A DNA stretch of 34,740 nucleotides from Cyanobacteria bacterium UBA3301 (GTDB lineage: Bacteria > Cyanobacteriota > Vampirovibrionia > Gastranaerophilales > Gastranaerophilaceae), in NCBI GenBank assembly GCA_002361485.1, contig DESZ01000007.1, positions 1 to 34,740 on the forward strand, given 5' to 3'. This document shows positions 7,730 to 15,735 of this stretch, one piece after another. Under the pieces are notes generated by a model. That model was given only the letters and a program-made list of their open reading frames with translations. It did not search any database and was not told where the DNA came from. Position numbers and translations under genes: made by a program. Position 1 is the first letter of the stretch. Each line of letters opens with the position of its first letter.

Positions 7730-10700
7730 TGTCATCTCTTAATTTTACACCTGTAACTTTTGTTTTGCCTTTTTCTTTTTGGGTAACACCTATCGTACGC
7801 ATAGCTGCCTCAATCATAGGACGTCTGTGGCTTACTACTATGAATTGAGTATCATTTGATTGTTTCTGAATCATTTCAGCTATCTTTTCAACATTCATCG
7901 TATCTAAACTTGCATCAACCTCGTCTAACGCATAAAAAGGGGCTGGTAAATACTTTTGAATAGAAAATACTAAAGCCAATGCTGTTAGCGCCTTTTCTCC
8001 TCCTGACAAAGCTCCGAGTTTATTATTCGTAACTTTATCTCGCGGTTTTGCCTCTATTGTCATACCTGCAGAAAGCGGATCTTTTTCATTTTCCAAAATC
8101 AATCTGCCTTCACCCTCAGATAATTGATGATAAATATCTTTAAAGTTTTCGTTTATTGCAGTATATGTTGTCATAAACGCTTCTTTTTTCTGTTGTTCAA
8201 ACCCGTTCATTTTTTCAAGTATTGATTGACGTTCTTGAGTAAGTGTTTGTATTTTGTTTTCTAACTCATCTTTTCGTGCATTTTTTTTCTCATACGCTTC
8301 AATCGCACGCATATTGACATCGCCTAAATCCTGCATACGCTTGTCTAATCTCTGAATTTTTGCATTTAATTCATCAATAGAAATTTCAACAGGTTCAATT
8401 TTTTCTATATCGACTCCCGAATCAGTAAGGAAATCGGAAGCTTCTTTTAACTGCGGTTCCAATTCACGACGACGAGCCTTAAATGATTCTATTTGTTCGT
8501 TTACACGTTCAATTTCCGAAGCTTTGACCGCACTGCTGGTTTGAAGCTCAACTAAACTGTTATGAATTTCTTCTTTTTCTTTCACTAAAGCTCCTATCTT
8601 TTCATCAATAATTGCAATTTTATCAGATAGGATTTTTAATTGTTCATCTATTCGAATGATATCTGCTTTTGCTTCTTCTTTATCTTTTTCAAGTGATTCA
8701 TTATTCTTGATTGTATTTTTTATATCGTCTTCTCTATTTATAATCATTTGCTCATGAAACTTGATTTTGTTTTCAAAACCGTTAATTTCATTATTCACAT
8801 TCATTCTATTTGTTTCAAGCTGACGAATATCATCTTCAATCCCTTGAGTTTTTTCTTTCAATTCTTTTAAATCTTTATCCCCTAATAATTCATCAAGCTG
8901 CGCCAAGCGTTCTTGAGCCTTTGTTATTTCCTCAGCTAAAGATATTCGTTTTTCTTCAATTTTATCAAGTTCTTTTGAAAGTTTATCAATATTCGGTTCA
9001 TTTTCTTCAATAAATTTTTGTTTTTCTTCAAGTAAACTTTGACTTGCAGTAAAATTTGACACCATATTATTTAATTCAATTTTTGCTTTTGAATATTCGG
9101 TAGAAGCATTTGAATGAGAAACTCTGACACTGTCAAGTTTTTCTTCAAGCTGTTTACGCTTAGCAATGGCATCGTTATATTTTTTCTGCAATTCGTCTAA
9201 TTTTTTACGCGCATTTTCTAACTCTGCATCATCGTTTTTACCAAAACCAAACATTGATTTTTTAACATAACCGCCTGTAATCGCAGCTGATTTTTCATAC
9301 AATTTGCCGTCTAATGTGACCATACGATATTTGCCCATCAAAGATTCCGCAGCATCAGAATCCTCAACAATCAACGTATCGCCAACTGCATAGAAAAATG
9401 CATCCAAATATATATTGTCAAAATCAACCAAATTTATCGCATAATCAATAACCCCGCGATTCTTTGGCAACTGCAATTTTGTCGGAGCTTTTTTTATTTT
9501 ATTCAGCGGTATAAATGTTGCTCTGCCGGCTTTTGACGAATTTAACAATTCCATAGCGACATAAGCAGCATGCGTATCATCCACAACTATATGCGATAAT
9601 CTGCCGCCAAAAGCGATATTAAGCGCCAATTCGTATTCTTCATCCACAGAACCTAACTGCATCAATGGAGCATGCACACCTTCTAATCCGGCATTCATAA
9701 CAGCATTAATAGGGCCGCCGGACGGAGAAGAGGACATTGCACTGCGCTGCGCTTCCATTTCGGTTAAACGTCTGTATGCAGCACGAACATCATGATCATA
9801 ATCTTCGACAGAAGTCTTTGCATCATCAAGAGCTTTCATTGTTTTGCCCTGAATATCTTTTAATTCTTCCATATCCTTTTGCAAATCGGAAACTTGAAGT
9901 TCTTTTAATGATTTTTTATCATCGAATTCAGCCTTATCCTTTGTTGCTTTTTCTATAAAATCTTTTGCATCTGATATAGAGTCACGCAAGTTTTTCAACT
10001 CATTTTCTTTTGGCAAAGAATCTTTTAACAATTCATTATCTTTATCCTTCAAACCATCAAGAGCTTTTGAGGTCTCGTTGCGCTCTTTAATATATTTGTC
10101 GGCTGTTGAGCTTAAACCGGAAATATCTTTCAATTTTTTTGCCAATTCATCATTTTTTTCTTTTAATTGAGTTTCAATTATTCCGATTTTGTCATGAGAA
10201 AGCTTTATATTAAGTCTTTCATTCTCTATATTTTTCTTAAATTCTTCTATACCGTTTTTGAAATTTTCAATAGAACGAAGCCCTCTTTGAATTTGAGTAT
10301 CAGAATAATCAATTGCGCTCTTTTTTGTTTGAATTTGCGCATTGAGGTTGCTTTGTTCATCTTTCAACTTATTGCGTTCTTCTTCACCCTGCTCTTGAAG
10401 CTTATCATTCAATTCTTTATACTTTTCATTAACAAGCTTTATTCTTTCGTCTAAATCTTTTCTTGATAATTCTTTTTCTTTTAAATCTTTATTCGCCTTT
10501 AGAATATTTTCATGTGCTAATTCCAAATTACGCTTTAAATCAAAAAATTTTACAGTACTTATTTGAGATTCAAGTCCTGTTTTTTCATCTTTTAATTTTT
10601 TATATTTCAGAGCAACTTCTCTTTCTTCTTTTAATTGTTCGCATTCGGAGCTGACTTCGGTCAGAATAAGAGAGGCAGATTCAACACGCTGCTCAACCTT

Positions 10701-11228
10701 TTGTAATTCGCCTTTTGCTTGATCTATACGCCTGTCGAAATCAGCAACTCCTGCAATTTCATCTATTATTCCGCGTCGAACCTTGGATGAACACCCGATA
10801 ATACTGTTAACATCACCCTGCATTACTACGTTATAACTGTTTGGAGTGATATTATATTCTTCCAAAACAGATTTTATATTTGTTAAAGTTTCAACCTTGT
10901 CATTCAAATAATATGTAGAAGCAAAGCCTTGGGAATTTTTCTTAATCCTTCTTGCGACAGAAACTTCTTCCGCATCTTTCAAACCGCCAAATGTAACTTT
11001 TACAAATGCCTCATTACGGTTATTAAACGAAGATATGAAATCGGACAAATTTTCAATACGTAATGCACTACCTGTACGCAAGCCAAGAGCAAACATTACA
11101 CTGTCTATAATATTACTTTTACCCGAACCGTTCGGACCCGAAACAGTAGTAAAACCGTCCATCATGGGGATATCCGTTTTGTTGGCAAATGATTTAAAAT
11201 TATCTATCTCTATCTTTTTTATGTACAT
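7719..11228 (-). CDS. smc: Chromosome segregation ATPase SMC
   Basis: This is the structural maintenance of chromosomes ATPase, the ring arm of condensin (SMC-ScpAB), which compacts and segregates the nucleoid. It has 1169 residues, the standard family length. Visible parts in order are the N-terminal head with Walker A GPNGSGKSN (about 31-39), a first coiled-coil arm, a globular hinge (about 495-620, containing GGPINAVMN and GGRLSHIVVDD), a second coiled-coil arm, and the C-terminal head with signature LSGGE (from about 1074) and Walker B FYALDEVDASLD. ATG 11228 has GGGAAG four nt upstream and is preferred over an in-frame TTG at 11240. It has its own strong promoter in the 74-nt gap behind the four-domain regulator gene. 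Confidence 0.97.
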   Translation of the reverse strand: MYIKKIEIDNFKSFANKTDIPMMDGFTTVSGPNGSGKSNIIDSVMFALGLRTGSALRIENLSDFISSFNNRNEAFVKVTFGGLKDAEEVSVARRIKKNSQGFASTYYLNDKVETLTNIKSVLEEYNITPNSYNVVMQGDVNSIIGCSSKVRRGIIDEIAGVADFDRRIDQAKGELQKVEQRVESASLILTEVSSECEQLKEEREVALKYKKLKDEKTGLESQISTVKFFDLKRNLELAHENILKANKDLKEKELSRKDLDERIKLVNEKYKELNDKLQEQGEEERNKLKDEQSNLNAQIQTKKSAIDYSDTQIQRGLRSIENFKNGIEEFKKNIENERLNIKLSHDKIGIIETQLKEKNDELAKKLKDISGLSSTADKYIKERNETSKALDGLKDKDNELLKDSLPKENELKNLRDSISDAKDFIEKATKDKAEFDDKKSLKELQVSDLQKDMEELKDIQGKTMKALDDAKTSVEDYDHDVRAAYRRLTEMEAQRSAMSSSPSGGPINAVMNAGLEGVHAPLMQLGSVDEEYELALNIAFGGRLSHIVVDDTHAAYVAMELLNSSKAGRATFIPLNKIKKAPTKLQLPKNRGVIDYAINLVDFDNIYLDAFFYAVGDTLIVEDSDAAESLMGKYRMVTLDGKLYEKSAAITGGYVKKSMFGFGKNDDAELENARKKLDELQKKYNDAIAKRKQLEEKLDSVRVSHSNASTEYSKAKIELNNMVSNFTASQSLLEEKQKFIEENEPNIDKLSKELDKIEEKRISLAEEITKAQERLAQLDELLGDKDLKELKEKTQGIEDDIRQLETNRMNVNNEINGFENKIKFHEQMIINREDDIKNTIKNNESLEKDKEEAKADIIRIDEQLKILSDKIAIIDEKIGALVKEKEEIHNSLVELQTSSAVKASEIERVNEQIESFKARRRELEPQLKEASDFLTDSGVDIEKIEPVEISIDELNAKIQRLDKRMQDLGDVNMRAIEAYEKKNARKDELENKIQTLTQERQSILEKMNGFEQQKKEAFMTTYTAINENFKDIYHQLSEGEGRLILENEKDPLSAGMTIEAKPRDKVTNNKLGALSGGEKALTALALVFSIQKYLPAPFYALDEVDASLDTMNVEKIAEMIQKQSNDTQFIVVSHRRPMIEAAMRTIGVTQKEKGKTKVTGVKLRDDNEQ

Positions 11229-11243
11229 AAATCTTCCCAAGTG

Positions 11244-11261
11244 TAATATACATCTATATTA
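11244..11261. promoter_or_regulatory. Palindrome over the smc -10 box, candidate operator
   Basis: TAATATA (11244-11250) and TATATTA (11255-11261) are perfect inverted repeats around a 4-nt centre. The right arm overlaps the -10 box of the smc promoter. It resembles the palindrome over the -10 of the adjacent regulator gene (12498-12515): both have TAATA/TATTA ends and an ATACAT core. A repressor site is inferred, not shown. Confidence 0.45.
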
Positions 11262-11284
11262 CAGGGATAATTCAGTCATGTCAA
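11256..11284 (-). promoter_or_regulatory. Promoter of the smc-scpA-scpB-protease operon
   Basis: Read on the minus strand, a perfect TTGACA (plus 11279-11284), a 17-nt spacer and TAATAT (plus 11256-11261) lie about 28 nt ahead of the smc ATG. This is the best -35/-10 pair in the window. It means smc can be transcribed independently of the regulator gene upstream. Confidence 0.75.
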
Positions 11285-11302
11285 ACAATTTACAATAATA
11301 TA

Positions 11303-12478
11303 CTAGTTTTCAACAATGTCTCTGCCATATTCATGTGCATATTGAGGATTTACAGCAAGCCATTTAAAACTGTGGTTCTCAACTTCAGGCATATCTATAA
11401 TAAATGTTCCGCCGTATCTTCCGCGGGAGAACACCAGATATCCCTCATCTGCAAGATTATGAAGAGCTTTACGTATAGTATTTTCACTCAAGTCTAATTC
11501 TTTTGACAAACTTGAAATTGACGGCAATTTATCACCTATTTGATAATTACCTACGATTAATTTCTTAATATAGTTTTGAGTTTTTTCATAATGATAAAAA
11601 GCGGTATCAGAAGCCGGAGCAAAAATAGATGTTTCCGGTTTTAAATCAATTGTTTTATCATTTGGCATTTTAATTACGGTAGTACCGTATCTGCCGCGTT
11701 TTGAAAGTAATACTCCGTTTTCAGCCAAGATATTCAACGCATCATGAACAGTTTTAATACTTGCCTTTAATTCTTTTGCAAGCACCATATGAGAAGGAAG
11801 TCTATCGCCGACATTCAGGTTGGACGATATATAATTTTCCAAATCTTTTACTACCATATCTACAAGAGTTGTTACTTTTGTAGATTCTGATTTTTCTTCT
11901 ATTTCAAAATCGGTAGTTTTTAAAATCCACCCGTATTCACTCGAATTTTTATATTTATGTTCCAATATACCTTGAATAGCCAAATTCTCCATTGCTAATC
12001 GGACAGTATTTGCCGTAAAACCGGTAATAACGGAAAGAGTACGGGAAGATGGCATATTTTTACCGACTTTTAACCCGTTTGATAAAATATAACGCTTTAT
12101 TGCATTTGCTGCAATATCACGTTTTGAAGTAAGCTTTCTTAAAGTTACAACAGGTTTTTTGTAATCACGAACCAATGTTCCTATACATTGCTTAGATTCA
12201 ACATATCCTAAATCTTCTATATATCGAAACGCATTTTGCATAGTACCGATACTTACGCCTAAATAATAGGCAAACTCAGGTTTTGAAGGTAATACATCAT
12301 TTACTTTTAAATTCCCTTTTTCCAGCCCTTTTTCAATAACATTCATAAGCCATTTGCCAACAGCTACAGACTTTGCTTCAAAAATATTTTTCAAATCAGG
12401 AACAGACAAGTTCATCTCTGATATTGTCAAATGTTTCAATTCAGACTTCTTAGGAAACATATAATTATCTTTATTCAT
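11303..12478 (-). CDS. Transcription regulator with four tandem GntR-type winged helices
   Basis: The 391-residue protein consists almost entirely of four consecutive GntR-like winged-helix domains, at about residues 39-105, 119-187, 204-271 and 296-364. Each shows the family pattern of a (L/M)PS turn, a recognition helix and a wing: LPSKPEF...GTMQNAF, MPSSRTL...NTVRLAM, LPSHMVL...KTVHDAL and LPSISSL...NTIRKAL. The last two share a near-identical wing (RGRYGTT and RGRYGGT), suggesting a recent internal duplication. No ligand-binding or aminotransferase domain is present, unlike classical GntR proteins. The start has AAAGG 9 nt upstream. Its promoter is overlapped by a perfect palindrome, consistent with autoregulation, and smc follows. 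Function is inferred as a DNA-binding regulator; its targets are unknown. Confidence 0.85.
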   Translation of the reverse strand: MNKDNYMFPKKSELKHLTISEMNLSVPDLKNIFEAKSVAVGKWLMNVIEKGLEKGNLKVNDVLPSKPEFAYYLGVSIGTMQNAFRYIEDLGYVESKQCIGTLVRDYKKPVVTLRKLTSKRDIAANAIKRYILSNGLKVGKNMPSSRTLSVITGFTANTVRLAMENLAIQGILEHKYKNSSEYGWILKTTDFEIEEKSESTKVTTLVDMVVKDLENYISSNLNVGDRLPSHMVLAKELKASIKTVHDALNILAENGVLLSKRGRYGTTVIKMPNDKTIDLKPETSIFAPASDTAFYHYEKTQNYIKKLIVGNYQIGDKLPSISSLSKELDLSENTIRKALHNLADEGYLVFSRGRYGGTFIIDMPEVENHSFKWLAVNPQYAHEYGRDIVEN

Positions 12479-12497
12479 AATATACTACCTTTCGATT

Positions 12498-12515
12498 CTA
12501 ATAATACATTATTAG
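12498..12515. promoter_or_regulatory. Perfect 18-bp palindrome over the regulator's -10 box, candidate operator
   Basis: CTAATAAT (12498-12505) and ATTATTAG (12508-12515) form a perfect inverted repeat with a 2-nt centre, covering the -10 hexamer of the regulator promoter. GntR-family proteins typically bind such short palindromes and repress their own genes, so autoregulation is the simplest reading. Confidence 0.55.
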
Positions 12516-12529
12516 TAAAAAAACATCAA
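12501..12529 (-). promoter_or_regulatory. Promoter of the four-winged-helix regulator gene
   Basis: On the minus strand TTGATG (plus 12524-12529), a 17-nt spacer and TATTAT (plus 12501-12506) give a good sigma-70 match. Predicted start is about 15 nt ahead of the AAAGG ribosome binding site and ATG 12478. Confidence 0.65.
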
Positions 12530-12581
12530 TATATTTTTTGCTATTATTTATAGATTTATTACAAAATATACTTATATTTCA

Positions 12582-12610
12582 TTGACCAAAGCTGAAATAT
12601 GGCTGATACT
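12582..12610 (+). promoter_or_regulatory. Promoter of umuC, giving a leaderless message
   Basis: TTGACC (12582-12587), a 17-nt spacer and GATACT (12605-12610) place the -10 exactly 6 nt before ATG 12617. That ATG would then be at or next to the transcription start. This promoter lies across the alternative ATG at 12599, which argues against that start. Confidence 0.5.
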
Positions 12611-12616
12611 ATTAAT

Positions 12617-13786
12617 ATGCCAAAACAAAAAGTCATAGCTTTAGTAGATTGTGATTCGTTTTTTGTATCTTGCGAGCAAAAACGTAATCCCGCCTTAAAA
12701 AACAAACCCGTATGCGTATTGTCAAACCCGAACGGATGCGTAATTTCGCGGGCAAAAGAAGCTAAACTTATGGGGGTAAGAATGGGAGAACCATATTTCA
12801 TGGCAAAGAAAGAACATCCTAATGCTATATATGTGGTTGCAGATCACGAATATTATTCTAAAGTATCCAATCAGGTAATGACTATTTTAAAAGATTTTAG
12901 CCCGTATGTTGAAATATATTCTGTAGACGAAGCTTTTGTGGATTTTACAGGATTAACGAGATTATACAAAAAGAATTACTATAAATTAGCTGAATTTTTA
13001 AGGCAAAAGATTCTTAAGGAAGCAGATATACCAGTTTCAATCGGAGTCTCAACCTCTAAAACACTATCGAAACTAGCTTCAGACAAATCAAAAAATATAG
13101 AATCACATATATTTTTAATCGGTAAAAGAAAATTGCAAAAGGTGTTACCTTCTACAAAAATTGAAGAAATATGGGGAATCGGACGCAGACTGGAATTAAG
13201 AATGAAGAAATCAGGGATTTTATCTGCATATGATTTAGTTCAAAAAACTGACAATTGGCTGGATAAAACGGTTGGGATAAACGGAATAGAAATGCGCCAC
13301 GAACTGCTTGGAGAAATGGTTTCAACAGTAAAAAACGAAAGCACGATACCGAAATCCATTCAAAATACTAAGGCTTTTAGCGAATTTACATCAGATTTTA
13401 ATTATATAAAAAGCGAATTAAACAGACACATTCACACCTCTTGCCGCAAACTCCGTTCCTATAACACGAAATGCCGTCAAATTGGTGTAATGCTTCGTAC
13501 CAAAGATTTTAAAGTTTTTTATACAAAAAAAGATTTGCTATCCCCTGTCGATTTTGAATTGGAAATATCAAAAATTGCTATAGAACTTTTAAAAGAAATT
13601 TATGACCCTAATACAATTTATCGTGCAACAGGCGTAGTACTTGAAAAAATAGGAGAAGAAGGAACAGAACAACTTTCTCTCTACGCACAAGAATCCAAAA
13701 ATATTAAGCAGGAAAATCTCGCAAAATGTTTTGATAATCTTGAAAAAAAATTTAAAAAGAATATTTTAAAAATTGGTTTTAAATAA
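12617..13786 (+). CDS. umuC: Y-family translesion DNA polymerase, UmuC type
   Basis: This is an error-prone polymerase that copies past damaged template bases. The palm residues are visible: Asp11 in LVDCDSFFVSCE and the catalytic SVDEAF (Asp104, Glu105). The segment CVLSNPNGCVISRAKEAKLMGVRMGEPYF is typical of UmuC rather than DinB, as is the C-terminal tail with QLSLYA and a final NLEKKFKKN. At 389 residues it is slightly shorter than E. coli UmuC (about 420). An ATG at 12599 would add 6 residues; I prefer 12617 because a TTGACC-17-GATACT promoter sits just ahead and neither start has a Shine-Dalgarno. No umuD partner lies nearby. I did not find a convincing LexA box, so SOS control is unproven. 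Confidence 0.88.
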   Translation: MPKQKVIALVDCDSFFVSCEQKRNPALKNKPVCVLSNPNGCVISRAKEAKLMGVRMGEPYFMAKKEHPNAIYVVADHEYYSKVSNQVMTILKDFSPYVEIYSVDEAFVDFTGLTRLYKKNYYKLAEFLRQKILKEADIPVSIGVSTSKTLSKLASDKSKNIESHIFLIGKRKLQKVLPSTKIEEIWGIGRRLELRMKKSGILSAYDLVQKTDNWLDKTVGINGIEMRHELLGEMVSTVKNESTIPKSIQNTKAFSEFTSDFNYIKSELNRHIHTSCRKLRSYNTKCRQIGVMLRTKDFKVFYTKKDLLSPVDFELEISKIAIELLKEIYDPNTIYRATGVVLEKIGEEGTEQLSLYAQESKNIKQENLAKCFDNLEKKFKKNILKIGFK

Positions 13787-13793
13787 ATGTAAC

Positions 13794-13809
13794 GAATTGT
13801 AAACAATTC
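13794..13809. repeat. Perfect palindrome upstream of the 614-aa gene
   Basis: GAATTGT and ACAATTC flank a 2-nt AA centre. It lies 7 nt after the umuC stop and 71 nt before the next start. It lacks a T run, so an operator is more likely than a terminator. Confidence 0.35.
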
Positions 13810-13827
13810 CATAATTGCTGAAAACGG

Positions 13828-13858
13828 CTCTTTTCAAAATTTTTTATATAGAAAAGAG
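13828..13858 (+). other. Hairpin in the leader of the 614-aa gene
   Basis: CTCTTTTC (13828-13835) pairs perfectly with GAAAAGAG (13851-13858) across a 15-nt AT-rich loop. It ends 22 nt before ATG 13881. It could end umuC transcription or shape the 5' leader; there is no clear T run after it. Confidence 0.35.
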
Positions 13859-13880
13859 AGTTTAAATAAGAGAGCTAATT

Positions 13881-15725
13881 ATGGGTATAGACGGTTTACA
13901 ATCGCAAAACCAAATAAATCTTCAAAAACTGCTTAAAACCATGAAAACGGGTCAAGCAGGCAGAACCGGTATGTCTAAAAGAATTGACCAAAGATTTACA
14001 AAAGAAGGGTCAATTTTTGACGGTACCGCGAACATGGTTAGCGGAGCTTCTCAAACACAGGCAGCAAGAAGAACTGCTTTCTCAGGCACGATAGGTAATG
14101 TAGCCAACGCAAACGTTGCAAAATCAGTTTCAGGGTTATCAGGGGCAAAACAAACAGGCACAGCACAACAAGCAAAAGGACAAGACAATAAAGACATTGA
14201 TATTTCAAATTATGATTTTGATAACTTAACTCAAGTATCAGAATCAGAATTACAAAATTTGAAATCAGAATTAACTGAATTAAAAGATTCAAATGCACCA
14301 TTATTTTTATTGAACGGAATTAAAACGAAATTAGGCAAAGTTAATAATGAGATTTCAAAACGCGCAGAAGCTTCTGGCAATAAAGTTGACGAAAAACAAG
14401 ACAATAAAGAATTAAAAAGCAATAATGAGCCATCTGCAACTGACGGTAAACAATCCGCAAAAGAAGCTAAAGGGAGTGCCTCAAGCGCAAAATCAGCATC
14501 TAGAGAAGCACAAGACGGGGCATCAAGATCATCTCAAATATCATCATCATCTAACAAAACCCAAAGCGATATGATCAAAGATGAAAAATCTCTAGACAAA
14601 GCAATGAAAAACGGTAATAACGAAATTGCCAAAAATCAAAAACAAATCAACAAAGAAATTAAAAAGATAGAACAACTTACAGCTGACAACACACAACAAA
14701 TGGCTGAAGTTGATAATTTGACTGCGCAAATTTCGAATTTACAACAGGTTTCTTCTGCTCGTATGCAATCTGTCTCTGCAACCGGAGAAGAAGTAGAAGC
14801 AACAAATACGCAAAATGATAATTCAGGTCAAATTAATGATGTTCAAAATCAAATTAGTGCAAAAACGCAAAAGATGTCATCTAATGCGAATAAAATAGGT
14901 AAAAGCCAAATAAAAATAACAAAATTTCAAGCTCAATCAGGTAAGACAATTCGCAGAATGTCAAGAACCGCAAAGAATTATCAAACACGCATATCAACCG
15001 GAACAAAAACACTTCAACAAAACCAACAAGAAAATAGCAAAATACATAAAATTGCTGATACAACAGTACAAGTCGGACAGGTAACATCATTAACAGGTAA
15101 CATCACAAAAATGGTCGGTATAGCTATGCAATCAAACCCTTACACGGCAGCAGCAGGTGTTACGGTTGAGCATGTCGGAGTTGGCGTACAAACAGTCGGA
15201 GATTATACACAAACCGCAGGTAATTTAACAAATACGATAGCATACGCAGCTGACGGAAATTTAAAAGGTGCTTTAATGTCAGCAGGGGCCGCAGCCATGA
15301 GCGGAGCATCTGCGATGAAAAATACTAAAGCTTTAGGTCAAATGTCAAGTAAGGCTGCAGCAGTTAAAGATGCAGCAAATGCAGCAAAAGAAGCTGGTGC
15401 AAAAGCAAAAGAAGCGGCGCTGAAAGAAGCTTCAGCAGAAGGTACAAAATCTGTAGAAAAGACTGCAGAAAAAGCAGCTGCAAAAGTCGGAAAAGAAGCT
15501 GCTAAAAGTTCTTACAAATCAGCTTTAGGCGAAGCTGCAGAAAAAACCGGTAATTCAGCTATTAAATCAGGTATCAAGAAATTCGGTGCAGATGATTTGA
15601 TGGAACTAGGAGGACAATTACAGCAATTAGGTGCGATGTTACCGCAGAAACAGAATAATTCTGCTACCGGCGTCAATAACAGAGGTTTTTCAGGCAGCAT
15701 CTCCAGAAGAAGAAAAATTGCATAA
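13881..15725 (+). CDS. Unrecognised low-complexity, coiled-coil protein, 614 aa, no Cys or Trp
   Basis: I do not recognise a family. The protein has no cysteine and no tryptophan. Segments in order: a Gly/Gln/Thr-rich N-terminus without a Sec signal peptide (1-105); an acidic helical stretch (110-165); a Ser/Lys/Gln-rich linker (170-235); long Gln/Asn/Lys-rich probable coiled coils (236-395); a Gly/Ala/Val-rich, weakly hydrophobic stretch (about 398-480); an Ala/Lys/Glu repeat region rich in AKEA-like units (490-560); and a basic tail ending SRRRKIA. The mix of coiled coils with an Ala/Gly/Val stretch loosely recalls secreted translocator-type or surface proteins, but that is a guess. The ATG has GAGAG 8 nt upstream. 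A palindrome and a hairpin precede it; ribF converges 10 nt downstream. Confidence 0.75.
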   Translation: MGIDGLQSQNQINLQKLLKTMKTGQAGRTGMSKRIDQRFTKEGSIFDGTANMVSGASQTQAARRTAFSGTIGNVANANVAKSVSGLSGAKQTGTAQQAKGQDNKDIDISNYDFDNLTQVSESELQNLKSELTELKDSNAPLFLLNGIKTKLGKVNNEISKRAEASGNKVDEKQDNKELKSNNEPSATDGKQSAKEAKGSASSAKSASREAQDGASRSSQISSSSNKTQSDMIKDEKSLDKAMKNGNNEIAKNQKQINKEIKKIEQLTADNTQQMAEVDNLTAQISNLQQVSSARMQSVSATGEEVEATNTQNDNSGQINDVQNQISAKTQKMSSNANKIGKSQIKITKFQAQSGKTIRRMSRTAKNYQTRISTGTKTLQQNQQENSKIHKIADTTVQVGQVTSLTGNITKMVGIAMQSNPYTAAAGVTVEHVGVGVQTVGDYTQTAGNLTNTIAYAADGNLKGALMSAGAAAMSGASAMKNTKALGQMSSKAAAVKDAANAAKEAGAKAKEAALKEASAEGTKSVEKTAEKAAAKVGKEAAKSSYKSALGEAAEKTGNSAIKSGIKKFGADDLMELGGQLQQLGAMLPQKQNNSATGVNNRGFSGSISRRRKIA

Positions 15726-15735
15726 CGAATAATTT

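Noticed and set aside
11229..11240. TTG start adding four residues to SMC
   Set aside because: ATG 11228 has GGGAAG four nt upstream and gives the usual SMC N-terminus.
12599..12616. Earlier ATG for umuC
   Set aside because: No ribosome site, and it lies between the -35 and -10 of the TTGACC-17-GATACT promoter; family members also start closer to the LVDCDSFF segment.
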